Below the pieces are notes generated by a model that was not told the origin of the DNA, made no database searches, and saw only the letters and a program-made list of their open reading frames with translations. Positions 1-13,300 of a stretch of DNA of 64,000 nt are shown in pieces (position 1 is the stretch's first letter; each line of letters begins with the position of its first letter). Source of the DNA: Clavelina lepadiformis. Its lineage: Eukaryota; Chordata; Ascidiacea; Aplousobranchia; Clavelinidae. The stretch covers positions 2,482,501 through 2,546,500 of the forward strand of contig NC_135247.1 in assembly GCF_947623445.1 (NCBI RefSeq). The letters are read 5' to 3'. The position numbers were made by a program, and so were the translations under genes.

Positions 1-904
1 AAACAACCAAAACACACAAAAACTTCTCAAATGCAACGCTCAGGTTCACCAGAAGCGGAACGAGATGCAATGTATTAAGTTCGGAGCGTTTCGACATGCT
101 TGGCTTAAGCCTATTTTCAGGATTAACCCAAATTTCTGCCAAATAGAAGAATCCAGAAACACTGGCCACGAACAATGAACAAAGACAAGGTAGGAAGGTA
201 GCGCTTGCGTCGTGCAAATATTGACGTCAGGATAAAATTGCAAAGCGATTTGATCGAAGACATTCGGACGCCGACTGAAAAACTTGCCGTTTATCTAGTT
301 ACCCGGTAATTGACACTTGAATAATTTTCTTCTGCGTATAAACCCTGTTAACCGAGAATAAATCCTATAAAGACAGTGCATGAAAACCAGTTAACAGCTT
401 TTACAATAACGAATCAATATCCGTAATATACAGTAATACATGACGCTCTCTTCATAAGGGCTGCATGGATTTTTAGATTGGTTTGACAGTGAACTCACAT
501 TACGTAAGTAACTTACCGAAGACTTCCGATCTAATTACGTCATAAACCACTACACGTAACAGTAGAAAAACATTTGAAAACCCGAGTTCCGTGGAAACTA
601 GGGTCACTGGAATAAATAAATAAATACACAAGACTCTTGTAATGTGTGGCGACGCCGGAAAGTTCAGGTTTCTGAGAAAGTTACAAAGCTTCAATCATTG
701 GTGGACATTTTTGCTTCGCTAAGCATAAAATCAACTGAAGCTGGCAAGGCAAAGTAGTGCGAAAGTTTTGTATACAAAGTAAATTAATTCAAACCTTAAA
801 TACAAGCCTTTAGTTTAGTTCCCTTTATTCGCCTTTTCGTTACCTTCGGTCCTGGTGAACATTTTTGAATTCAGACAAAATTGTATGATGAAAAACAACG
901 AACC

Positions 905-1045
905 GAATAAAAACGTGTGTGTCTATCGGAATCTGCACAAAGACAAACCCGAGGAAACCGAGGTTGGAGCATTGAGGAATCATCGCCGGGTTTAGGTCGT
1001 GCGAAGATTTTCCACAATCCGAGGATTAACATTCTGACACAGAGC
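905..1045. repeat. Dispersed repeat family A, copy 1
   Basis: This segment is clearly similar to 20014-20145 in the same orientation. Shared blocks in the same order are AATAAAAACGTG, ATCGGAA, ACAAAGACAA, GAGCA-TGAGGAA, GTGCGAA and TCCGAGGAT. The match is imperfect and stops outside these limits, which suggests an old interspersed repeat rather than a recent segmental copy. Class unknown; no terminal inverted repeats were seen. Confidence 0.6.
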
Positions 1046-4000
1046 ATTTATCAGATACTTTTAGCACTTAATATACAGCTTCATGTACCCCAATTGCCGT
1101 TCAGCAAATAAGCTTTAATTGATATTTACAGACAGATTAAATCGGTTGTTTATTTAAACCAAAACCATATGAAGTTTTTACGGAATCGGAAACAGTCACT
1201 TTAAGTTTTAATCGCGCTCGTACAAGAGCAGAAGGCTCTTCGCGATTTCTAAATAACTGATTCCTGTCGAAAACTTGTAACTCTTCAGTTAATCATTGTC
1301 GCCTGAATTGAGTAAACAAAATTGCGCCAGTCCAGCTGTTTTGATTGGAAAGTTAAGATCCGGCGCAGGACGAAAATTTTGACGACATCCGATTGTAGCA
1401 AAACAATCCCTTTGTTAGAATGTGGATACTGCTGTGTACTCGGATGCGTTTATTGGAAAGTGTATAATTACGGTTTTACGGGGACGATAAAAATGACGTC
1501 ATAGAATTAACCAAATATTGCAATTACACTCGAAGTAAACCGTCTGGATATACCCGAGAAAGAAAATAATTAACGTTATAATTCCAAATAAAATTTTGCC
1601 AAATTGGAAAACTCAATAAAAAAAAATAGAAAAATCGGAATGCGCTGGGAACTGAAATTAATTCACCTGAATGTCACAAACAAGCAAAAGAAGCCAAATT
1701 TGCGTTCCAGATCTATTTGAATTAAACAAATGAATAAGTATGGAGAAATTGTTCAGAGTCCTTTACGTATGTTGCAAAATACACTACACATGTCTTTTAA
1801 TACCAGCTTCTATAGTCGACGGTTGAATTTTGTTCAAACCTTGACCAGGAGCTTAAATTACTTTCGGAGATTTTGTTGAGATTTTTTATGGTTTCATGAT
1901 TTTACGTCTCAATCTCTCAGCGGTCCGAGCTGTTAACATCCGGAATGGAAGGATATGACGTTAAATGACGTCAGGTAAGTTTTATGATAATAAAGCAAGC
2001 CATTGGAAATTCAAAATGTATTTTATTTCCTCTAACGGTGTCGATTTCTTTATAAAGAACTATGCTAAAATACATAAGTTAAAGCTTAAAACTACTGTTC
2101 GTTTGAAATTTGCAAAAATGAGGCTATGCGTCACGTGACAGAAGAAGGGATCTATGACGCAAAAAACCTCAATTTAGACAAACTTTGGAACAACATTCTA
2201 AACAAAAGGTCGCGTAATTACAGAAATTACATTGTCACCTATCAGCGTAAGATTAACTATCTCTCTCCGATTGTTTGCATACAGCGGGGAGACCGGCGTA
2301 ATGAAGCCTATTAGAGGTTGTACATATGGAATTGACCGAAGCGGCCGGCTGATTAGAATGCCTTTTTCCCCACACACTGGCACAGACTTATACGCTTGAC
2401 AGACAGTATGAGCTTGAAAGAACGTACAGGGCGCATTTGAGAACAGATTCTGACCTGGCGACATCTCAGCGTGCTATACTCAGGCCAATATGGCGCAGAA
2501 ATCCTATAAGACTCCGCAATACGCATCACGGGCGCAGCTTAGTCAAATGTAGGACATTTTTTCAGATTAAGTTTAAGAAGCAGATTGTGACAGGATGATA
2601 ATTTAACGGGCATTTGTCAGTCTTTTCTGTCATGTACTTGCTAATAAACAGTTTGCTGTTACAGCTAGTTACGCAGAGTAAACTCTAATACGAACAAGTT
2701 TAGGAAGAACCCGGTCGAGTTTGGATAAAATAGACCACACGATTCACACGTGCAATTAAAACGTACATGTACAGATAGTTATAGTGAATGAAAGCCGGTA
2801 TTGGAAAAATTTATGAAAAAAACTATCAATTTAACCGCGAAATGCATTGAAAATGAAGATATTTCGATGAAACCTACATGCAATGTGAGACAGAAAATTC
2901 ACAAAAAGTGGAATTCAAAGTAATGGGACAAATAACAACCGTCGGAAACTTTCGCAACAATAATAACACCAGGTGTTCCATGTCGTAGGAAAGTGTTTTA
3001 TTACAGAATAATAATTTCAATTACGCAATAAAAGTATTGCAATGAAGTCACTGAAAGGGTAATGGAATACGAAATTTTCGTAGAGATTTTCGGTAACTCT
3101 TTTGTTTTGGAATTTTATTATGAGCGAATAATATAACCCTTATGACGTTTCACACGTTCGAGCAATTACGCCTGTCAAAAGTTTCAGATGGCGTCGAAGA
3201 TGTTTCTGATAAAAGAAACATCTGCGCAATCCCGATTGCCCACAAATGCACTCCCGCAAAGAAGCAAATGCCTTCGTTGCTGCTGTACTGTGACGCGGTA
3301 CCACCTTGGCCAGCGGCGAGAAGAACTCGGTTTAAATTGATGTAGTTAATTATGTCGCCGGTTGATCGTTTGATTAATTCACAGCAACGTACTCGCGTGG
3401 TGAAGGTTTTGTTTGAGTCTCCAAAGCGTTTGTCATTGTTTTGATTTGAATTAGCGCCATCTTTGTCAGCCTTAGACTCCCGAAGACGAAGATATTTATT
3501 CATGTTGACACATCAGCGGAAAGTCGGATAAAAATTGATAAAATTTGACGCCAAGAAAAACAAAATGAATAGTATCGAGATTAGAAATCTACGAGGGTTT
3601 TGATGGATGATATCCTCCTTCAATTAACGAGATAAAGCGTCAGAAGTAGCATAAACTCTTCTTAAAATTTCATATTTTTACCACCAGCAAAGACAAGATA
3701 AGATATAAGACTGTGGTAACGTGTATAAGGCTGAAGGTTTCCAATTTAGCTCTTATTGTAACTTGCAGCGTGACTATAGAAGGAATAGTTACGAAGAAAA
3801 AGACATCAAAGATCTGTGAAATTGTCAATTCTCATCAAGGTAAGTGTTACAGAAGCGATTTGAAATACGATCTTTTACGACAACGTTTTAATAAGGGAAA
3901 TGGATTTTGAGTAAGGTTTTAAAGATAACTGTTTCAGTGCATAAACTACGAGCTTCAACAAACCTATAGGCGAAACTTGGGTACGGTTCTTGAAGTAATT

Positions 4001-5668
4001 ATTGAAAATGCTGTTTAATTAGCCCTATGTCACGCGAGGTGCCTGTTAGTATTACCTTTCTGTCATCAGGTGTACTGTTACAATCAGCCTAGCCCCTTAA
4101 TGACGTCATAAATGTAACCAGATAAAGCAAGTCCCGGAAACCCAATAGATAGTCCATGGTACCCCCGATTAAAACCAAACCCGTGTGGTTGAATTCAACC
4201 CTTAATTTAGACTTTAGCGTATCGCCGTACCCGTCTGAAGTTTGTAGCTGATCCAAGCCTGGTGGGTTCACTAATAACCCAGTACGGTAGACTTGGTCTA
4301 GGGGTTGTGAGCTTTTCATAACTCGAACCATTTCTGGTTTTGCTTGAATGCACCGGTTGCCAGCATGTGATGCAGTGAGGCGTAACTTATAAGGTATACT
4401 TAGTGTTGTTGATGGTTCAGTCTTAGCAGGAAAAGAGGGTGCCAAAACGTGTCCTTGGCTTTTGTTGTTTTACGATTTGCCCCAAAGCACCCGCAATCGA
4501 CTCACTTGTATTTCTCCCAAATAATTAACCGCAATATTGATGCATCCACTCAATTTTGGGTCTGATGAGCTTATTGTTGAAACCGGCCAGAGACTAAAAG
4601 TCTCTAGCGGGAAGTGTTTGTCGCTTAAAGTTAGGTTAGAATTGTGCGTGAGAAAACAGCCGGGTTTTTTTGAACGGTAAAGATTTTTGGTAGGTATGTA
4701 AATTTTAAGCAGATTTCCCCCAATTTTCAAGGTACATTTTTCGTGGAAAAATCAATCTACCGCGGCCTTAATTATTAATTTTAACGAGGACGCCCCGGTT
4801 GAAAAGGGTGATTGAGTTTTAAAAATAAATTATTTATCACCGAATCATCTGATAACAATTTTCAAAACAAGCCATGTTTTGTACAGGCTGACACAACTAA
4901 TCAAAGATCCCAATTGTTACGTCACCTTGACGTGACAATAACGATTTTTACCACGCCTTCTAATCACAACTGTAGCGGCGCGTGCTTCAACCTAATTACG
5001 TAGTCGGAATTGTACTGCGGCTATAGCATGCGCAAATGGCAAATTTTTTTAGAGTTCGTGGGAATGAAAATGTTTTCTAAATATCCTAATAAATATTTTT
5101 CATTTTAACTATTTTTCCTAAACAATGTTTTGCAAAATATATGTAATTTGCGTTATGAAATGCGACCCCAAAACCGATGCATTATACATATAAGGCAGTT
5201 ATTGGGGCAAAAAATCTTACCTATGACATCAATAGCTATCTATAGCCTATCGAATGTCATTTTAACTACCAAGTTTATTAATAAATAATGAAAACTGTCA
5301 ACCAACTCGTAGTCTTTGGTTTACAAGCTTTTTGTATTTTAGGTTGCTATTATCCGATGTATAGGTTTGCCCCTTTCAAATATTGATTACCTACGACTTG
5401 AACAACAGTAACCAATTAAATACTGTCACGTCAACGGTAACGTCATCGCAATACAATACACGCCATGCTTCGTATAAAGTATAAAGTATCATTTCATTCG
5501 TTTTGATTTGGTCGATGACAAATGGGACTTGTTGTTTCAGTTTCGAATTCGGCTTTCAAGATGCTCTGTTCCTTTCGCAAAAGATTGAGTTGAGTGGAAT
5601 ATCAGATTTTATTTAAATCCCGAATACATTCGAGCTTTAACAAGAAGGATGTGTTTTGTCTGATCTAG

Positions 5669-5699
5669 TGACGTGTATGATGACGTGTATGATGACGTG
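5669..5699. repeat. 12-bp tandem repeat with TGACGTG core
   Basis: The unit TGACGTGTATGA occurs about 2.6 times in a row. Each unit holds a TGACGTG core, resembling a half cAMP-response element. It lies about 1.6 kb upstream of the protocadherin start. Confidence 0.7.
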
Positions 5700-5820
5700 A
5701 TTCCGGTGGTAATTTTGCCACGGTAACAACGTGTGGTTAAATCCTACCATTAAATCGCTTCCAGATTTCTTCAGATTTGTCTACAGTTAGTTTAAAAATG
5801 CTAACTCGAGTCAACTTAAT

Positions 5821-5860
5821 CGCCATTCGCTCAAGTACATCAAGGCGCCATTCGCTCAAG
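5821..5860. repeat. Short direct duplication (15 bp, period 25)
   Basis: The 15-mer CGCCATTCGCTCAAG is present at 5821-5835 and again at 5846-5860. It is a small local duplication in non-coding DNA; no function is suggested. Confidence 0.75.
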
Positions 5861-7318
5861 GCGGTTTGTTTTCCTCATTGGCCCGTTCCTAATGTGATAA
5901 ATCGGTTGAATTTCTCGTCCCAAAAATTTCACGAATCTCTCACGATCTCGTATTTCCTCGCAGCTGAACGCAGCAGATTGACCCCACTTGGAGTTCTTGC
6001 GAATTCGGCCATAAAAGACAACAGTGTGGCCACCTTGCAATGACAATGTATCATTATAATCGTTTCTGTGCCTGGATTTCGGCACATTTAAACGCACAAT
6101 TTTTATAATAGATGTTTGTAAAGGGTTAAACGAATGAAACTGTTTCCATTGCGGATGGGCCGCTACAAATCCAAACTCGAATAGATTTGCCAAATATAAC
6201 TACTCATTGTAAAATTCGGGCGAGCACAAATAATCTATTAACGTTGCTGAACCCGAAAACATCAGTACAAGCAAAATTATTTACGTAGCTTTGACAGTAC
6301 TCCAGGCTTGCAAAGTTTGAAGAAAAAATGAATATTGTAAAATTTGTTGGAGAAAGCGAAGTAAAAAACAAAACACCTAAAAATTTGAACTTATATTCTC
6401 ATTCATCTAGCAAAGTGACGTTATTTTATGAATTCAATCAATTATGCTTTCATTATAGAAATGCCAAGTCATTAAACCATTCTTGTGAAAATCCTTAAAA
6501 TTGGTGTTCATATGAAGACCCTTAGTAACGGTTTTAGCGCCTCCTTAAGTTTGACAAATGCTTTTCATGCGAGGTTACACTTTTTAATTCGACTTTATTA
6601 TTTTAAATCGTTTGAAGAAATTGGCAATTACGCAAACGCCAAACTGGGTTTAATGCAATCAGTTTAATCGATATTGGGTTGGAAGTTTATCAGATTTCTG
6701 GCTGCCAATAGCACTTTTCTGCAGCGCATAGTTGCCGTTGTTTTGTATTGTCCTTCGTCCAAGGGCACTTGAGCGTTCTCTAATCGCATGTAATAAAACC
6801 GAAATGTGCCCTCACTATTCTATTTCTCTGCCATTGTGTTTCAATTGTTTGCAAATATTGGATCCGATTTATATCGGGCGCAGGTTTCACCTCCGTCCGA
6901 TTGTTTGGAAAATTCATCCCGAGGAACAACTTGCAGATCTCGAACCAAATCGTCACGCTTCGCCGCTTTGAACTCGTGAGAAATAAAACGGGCGAACACA
7001 AGTTGTGTGGGTGTCAGTCAGGTCAAGTTGACGACGAAAAGGCAAAAAGAGTTTCCCTGAAACCGCTTTGCCCTCTGCGGTATACCTTGGGTACCCTTAA
7101 AGTCTCACAGCGTAACACGGGACGTTTCTGAATGAAACAAAACAAAACTCCATCCTCTGCCATGTTGTACGATTAGCCTGGGTGATAATTCGGTTTCCGC
7201 AAGAGCATTAAGCATGCAAATGATCCTAAGATGTTTTGGGTTTATCTTTAAAACTTCCCACAGTGAAGTACTCGAAAAGGTGTTTATGCGTGCGAACTAA
7301 TCTATCGATTTCATTTGT

Positions 7319-7320
7319 AG
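7319..7320 (+). promoter_or_regulatory. 3' splice acceptor 4 nt before the protocadherin ATG (cis 5'UTR intron or trans-splice site)
   Basis: A pyrimidine-rich stretch ends in TTTGTAG, followed by only AAAA and then the ATG at 7325. The acceptor therefore belongs either to an intron in the 5' untranslated region or to a spliced-leader trans-splice. Two other genes here (acceptors at 30756-30757 and 44325-44326) show exactly the same 4-nt spacing. Confidence 0.6.
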
Positions 7321-7324
7321 AAAA

Positions 7325-10300
7325 ATGCGTCCTTCGTTGGTTGAAGTGACTACAGCATTTGCATGTTTTGTCCTTGTCATTAAACTTTGTCAATCTTCAA
7401 AGACCTTAAACCTTCAGATCGCTTTGGACGAAGAAACTCGACAAGGTAACACTGCCTTAACATGTCTTCATTCTCGCATCCGCTCTGCGTATATGTGCTT
7501 TTACATTGGCGAGCCACAATTATTATAACCGATTCTACGCTTTAATTGGCCGTGAATTTAATGATTTGTTAAGCCTAAACGCATCCCATAGGGAAAATAC
7601 AATAACCTCGAGCATGCAAGAATCATGAAATTCAATCTTTCAGGGTAAAATCCGGGAATTACTCACGGTGCCAAATTTTGTTTTAGGTACCATTGTCACC
7701 GATATGATGGATTTGTTTGGTCTTTCGCTGGAGGAAAGGCAAGGACGTTATTTCAAGCTGTTGGAGCAAAAATTCAAGTCGCCGTATTCGACATCGTCTA
7801 CACAGCACGAGTACTTTGCCATTGACGAAGAGACAGGAGCTATCAGGTTACGTCGGAAAATCGACCGGGATCGCGTCTGTGAAACCGATAAACAGTGCGT
7901 CTTGACATTGCAGGTGTGAATATTGCTGTATTGGATTCAAATTACCTATTCTTTAGGCTGCAATCAATGTCGGAAAGGGACAACATTAAGGCTTGTTATG
8001 TGTATCCAAGGGTCGCAATTTGAATGATTAATGTCCAAATGAAAGTAGTGAGGTCTATAACCGTAAAAAGAGATAACATTGTAAATTGATAAATAGCGAC
8101 ACATCCAGGACACTTATTATGTACGACACAAAGATAGGTGACAATAAGCACAATCAATCTTTGATTCTTCAGGCGGTGATGCTACCTCAAGAAGTCTTTT
8201 CCCTTTTGAACCTTGACATTGTGATCAACGATATTAACGACAACGGCCCGAAATTTGCAGCCTCACGAGTCGTTGTGAACGTGTCGGAAAGCGTCGATGT
8301 CGGTGAAATCTTCCCACTCGATCAATTCCAGGCCACGGATAAAGACTCAGGTGAGAATTCATGTTTTCCGTCAAATTACCTCGAGGTCCCTGTGCTCAAT
8401 TAAGCTTGAAATAAGCATGGCCTTGTCTGCAGAGCGTCTGCATAGGTCGCCTTATCGTGACGGTACTGGTTGTCACGTCAGTCAAACCGTTCCCCTAAAA
8501 CTGAGTCAATTAGTTCGAGTGTCAGCACTTTGGCGAGCTACTCATAGTTTGTGTGAAAGTCTGAAGCGGCTTTGTGCTTTTCGAGCTGTCTTTCCCTTCT
8601 GCCGGGCGCCGGCGATGCGCACAAAATTTGTAAATTAAAACCAGCGTGCAAAATTAACGCTACGCCTCGCTTATGCAGGCAACAACTCGAGGATAACCTA
8701 CAGATTGGCTCGAAATGATCATTTTGAAGTTACGCATTTTATCGACGAAGCACAGCGGCCCCATCTCCAGTTGGTGCTGCTCAAAAGACTGGGTAAGTTA
8801 TTTAAACTGTTTGGTTAAACGCATGATGTATGCTATAAAACTTGGTATATGTTTTACCCTTAATTCAATGGTCGGTATTTTATGGTGTGTCTATGATCGT
8901 GAGTGAAAGATGTCTATTGTCGTTTCCCACGATCTTAATCAGCCGGTCCTTCATTGCAGATTACGAAACGAAGCCAAGACGTCACCTCACTTTAACAGCA
9001 AAAGATAACGGCGTGCCCTCTCGTTCCACTCACATGTCTATTCAAATACACGTCTTGGACGCAAACGATAACTACCCTGTTTTCGACAAGCCCAAATACG
9101 TGCTGTCTCTTTTGGAAAACTTGGAACCAGGCACGAATATAAGCAGGATCCATGCCACCGATGAAGATAGTGGGGAAAACGGAAAAGTCCGCTATTTCCT
9201 CACCCCTGCTGGTACAGCAGCCTCGGAGCTGCTGACAATTGACGAAGAGAGCGGACAAGTCAGTTTAAAACAGAAGCTGGATAGAGAAAAACATGACGGG
9301 TAAAAATGATAAGTTATCAAAAAAATAAATCGTATCGACTTTCTTAACCGGTAAAATGTGGTCGATTCAAGGTGTAGTGTTACGCAAGTGTTAACAAACG
9401 TGTCTAGACGGCATTGACTGTACCGCATTATCTGATATTCAGGAGTGAAAGTTAAGCAAATACGTTTTAGTACCGTGATAAGACATCGCTTAATTTTGTT
9501 ATCAGACCGTCGTACATTGGCAAAGTCAAATTTTTTAGATTGATTTTTGTTGCAGGTTGCGGGTACAGATTATTGCTCGTGATAACGGGACTCCCCCGCT
9601 TTCGTCACAAGTCTGGTTTACTTTACAAGTCGATGACGTCAACGACAATGCGCCTACCATCAACATCAACTTTATAATTGACATAGATGAAAATAGAAGT
9701 GGGTTTAATATTTATTTATTCGCTGTTTGTAATTCGATCTATTTTCCCATGTTTACGACGACAAAGTATATTCAGTCGTATTTTCCGTCAGTTTAACTGT
9801 AGATTTATAATCATTATATAAAAAATTAACGCTTTAGCTTACCTGGGAGAGTGGGAGCCGTTCGGTACCTACGTTGCCTTCGTCAGAGCGCACGACGCTG
9901 ATCACGGAAAAAATGGGCAGGTCACGCTCTCGATTCGTACCCAGACATTCGATGAGGAAGGTAAGAAAATCACAGTTTCTTAAGTACCTTTATGTACCGC
10001 AAAATACTTGCAAACCTAACGCAAAAGATGCATAATTGCTGCAGATTTTTATGAAATCAAATTGGGTATTTTTGGACGGAATTGCGTAAATATGTCCTTT
10101 CTGCAGGAACACCCCATGATGACACCGGTCATTTTGTCCTGGCTAGCGATGGACTAATCACCACCGGAAAACCATTCGACCGTGAAGACGTAAACAGATA
10201 TATGTTGGTCATTGAAGCTTGTGACAATGGCGTCCCAACCAGGTAAAGCGGTTTAAACAGGATTTGCGTGGAAACAAAAACTTATTGCTGGTTCAAGCTG

Positions 10301-13300
10301 GACATCTGTTACCAGAGACTTGTTTGAACAGGTGTTCGTCGTATGACATGACCGTGGAAATACTGGACGACAATGACCACTCGCCCGAATTCCAGCAAGC
10401 TATTTACTCCATTGAATTGCCAGAAGATGCTGAAATAGGCACAGCTGTTACTCAAGTTACAGCAACAGACGACGATGCAAAATTGAGCCCGGCCTTGACC
10501 AAAAATAAGGTTTCAATTTACCTTATTTACATTTTATAACCTCATGGCAAATAATAACTCCAAACATTTTTGGAATAATATAATATAATATAAATTAATG
10601 ATTATACACAGTAAATTATACACTCTTTACAGAATAACGAGATAGTTCCGGCTACAAACGGAATTGTCCGATATTCAATCAAAGAAGATAGCCACATATT
10701 TTCCATAAACAAGCAAACTGGACAAATCACTCTGGTCAGACCCCTTGATTACGAAGACAGACAGACATGGGAGGTAAAAGAGTTGGAAATTTTGATAAAA
10801 AAGCAATAAATCTGACACATGAAAGTATCAAGATCTAGCATGTTTTGTTCTTTGCAGATTACTGTGATAGCTCACGACAAAGGTCAACCGAGGTCAATGA
10901 AAAGTTCTTGTCTTCTTCAAATAAACGTCACTGACGTTAACGACAACAAGCCGTTATTTGCCAATCCGCCGTTGGACAACTCTCTGGTATATGCATCCAT
11001 CTTGCGGGACGAACCCATACTGACAGTAGAGGTAAGACATTCAAAAAATATTGGTTACAATTTACAGTCAAGAATTTCGTTCTTTCAAAACAACTTTTGG
11101 TTTATTGGTTGCTGTATCATGTTGCTTTAATAAAAATAATTAATCTTCTTGAAAAGTTTTAATTGCAATTTCTTGAATGACTGGATAAAAAGAGAAAAAA
11201 ATCCGGAATCTTTTTGACTGTTTTGTAAAACAATCTTCAAAACTGTAAAACGTCATTACCTTTATCCCAGACAATTGACTACGACAGTGATAAGTTCTCG
11301 AAGGTCAGACTTGAGATGGTGGACATCGATGATACAGATGTGGATAAGGTACCGTCACCATCATCATCTCACAGTTACTTTATTTTCGATCCAAAGTCCG
11401 GGGATCTTCGTCTAAACATGAGCTACGAAGACCTCGAAAGTCTCGTTGGGAACCATCACGTCACAATTAAGGTTTGTTGTTGTCGTGTGACGTGTGTGGG
11501 CGTTTGATTACTCGATCGGCCGTTATCATAGTATTGCGTCACTCACTATTGTGTTATAGTTTTGCGGATACTTTGGTTACGTTTTGTGACGTCGTTTTTA
11601 TCCGCAGGCATCCGACTGCGATGATCCGGAGCTTAGCAGCGAGATGAATATCTTCATCCAGGTCGTGGACACATTGATGCTCCCATCCCCTCCGATCAGG
11701 ATAGAGCAAGAGAGGGATGCAGACTCTTCTTCCAACATGTTCATCATCATAATCGCTCTGGCTTGCTTTGTCTTGCTGATAATTGTCGTCATTTCCGTTG
11801 TCGCCGTAAAATGCAAAAAGGACAACAAGGTAAGGCCAGATCTTTCATTGATGTTGTTTTTCTATCATATTTGATGAGGATTTTTATGGATGAAGATGTC
11901 GGGTTTTTGCTTCTCCGTAATATTTGATAAATGTCCTGCTGTGTGTGAGAATAAAGTACCAATAAAATAGATCTTAGAGTCAACGATAAAGAATTTTCTG
12001 TTGAAATTTGCAGAAAGTTCGCACGTACAATTGCCGCGCGGCAGAAGACGAAAACGGCTGCACACTGACCTCTAACCCCGGTCGTTCGTCAAAATGCGAC
12101 GAATCAGCGAAATCGATCGATAGTAATGACGTCACATCACAGGTGACCGCCAATGAGAGGGTATCAAACTTGTCCGGGAGCTCAGGAACAAGTCAGGCTA
12201 AAAGTATCAGGTAACTATAGTTAAAAATTTACCTGGAACGTGTTGCTTTGAATTGTTAAACTTTAACAACGCTATTTAAATCACAATGAGGTGTTGTGGC
12301 GTTAATCCACCTCATTGGGAGTTCATACAACACGAGGGTTTAAATTTCCGGTTGACGTTGACATGCTTAGTCATTAGTGTAGTTTACAATCTCGTGATCA
12401 CGAATCACAACAAAAGAATTTTTTCGGTAAATCAGGGACGTCCAAAATTTTTCTGTTGCGTGAGCTTTTGCTATACCATAGCAATGTCAAAATAAACGAC
12501 CATAAGAAAGCTTCTATAACAATTGATTGAAAATGTATGTATTTTATCTATGAACTATTCGACGTTAAAGATTTAAACTTATGTAACATAAAATAATACT
12601 TGATAATGTTTCAATATTTTAACAATATTTTTATTGGCGTACAATCAACTCGAAATACGGTTGCGAACGACGTAATGAACAGTGGGCACTCCTATATACG
12701 AGACATATATATATATATATACAAGACATATATTATAATTATATACGAGACAAGTTTATATTTTCGGCAACATTAAACCTTGTAACTTGTATTTACCTGT
12801 AACAAAGATGTTTTTAAACAAAGCATTTCCTTATTTAACCAGCGATTCTTCTTCCGCTGAAAAACCCACTCCACGGAGCTCAACATCCGACACAAAACTT
12901 ATCCCTAGCAAGGAGTCATCTTTTTATCACGTTGTACCTTCCTTAGAAAAATCCCGAACGCCTCTGACGTCATTTTCAAGTGATCCAAGGGTAAGTCGAG
13001 GAAATGGCTTGTGTTATGTTTGAGTAATAGGAGCCACCACCGGATACATATCTGCTTCTTTTAATTAAATATCACTGTGTTTCACTAAAAAACTTCTCCA
13101 TGACACGAAGGTCGTCAATCTGTTCTTCATTTTAAAGATGGCGAATGTTAAGATGTTGGATTTAATCCAGCATCTACCATCCCATAACGACGGAGATAGC
13201 GGACGAGGTGACAGTGAACCTGATAATGGAAGCTACAATGGCCTACACGACAGAGGTAGAAAGATTTTAAGATACTTGAGCAGTCTGATGTAAAGGATTA

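Larger units (their letters stand above)
1..7318. other. Gene-poor region upstream of the protocadherin
   Basis: No coding exon could be supported here. Open frames reach at most about 118 codons (for example 3150-3503, 4089-4445 and 5840-6193 on the minus strand) and show no recognisable domain, no consistent splice borders and no codon pattern like the genes to the right. The stretch holds one copy of a dispersed repeat (905-1045), two small tandem duplications near 5.7 and 5.85 kb, and four perfect TGACGTCA palindromes (222, 1494, 1966, 4101). It probably contains the protocadherin promoter and possibly a distant 5' untranslated exon, neither of which can be placed. Confidence 0.6.

Noticed and set aside
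3150-3503. 117-codon minus-strand open frame
   Set aside because: No recognisable domain, no neighbouring exon in phase, and composition like random AT-rich sequence.
4089-4445. 118-codon minus-strand open frame with a hydrophobic end
   Set aside because: No family recognised, no splice partners and no promoter-like context; left as non-coding.
5840-6193. 117-codon minus-strand open frame overlapping an 88-codon plus-strand frame
   Set aside because: Overlaps a short tandem duplication; neither frame has domain or splice support.
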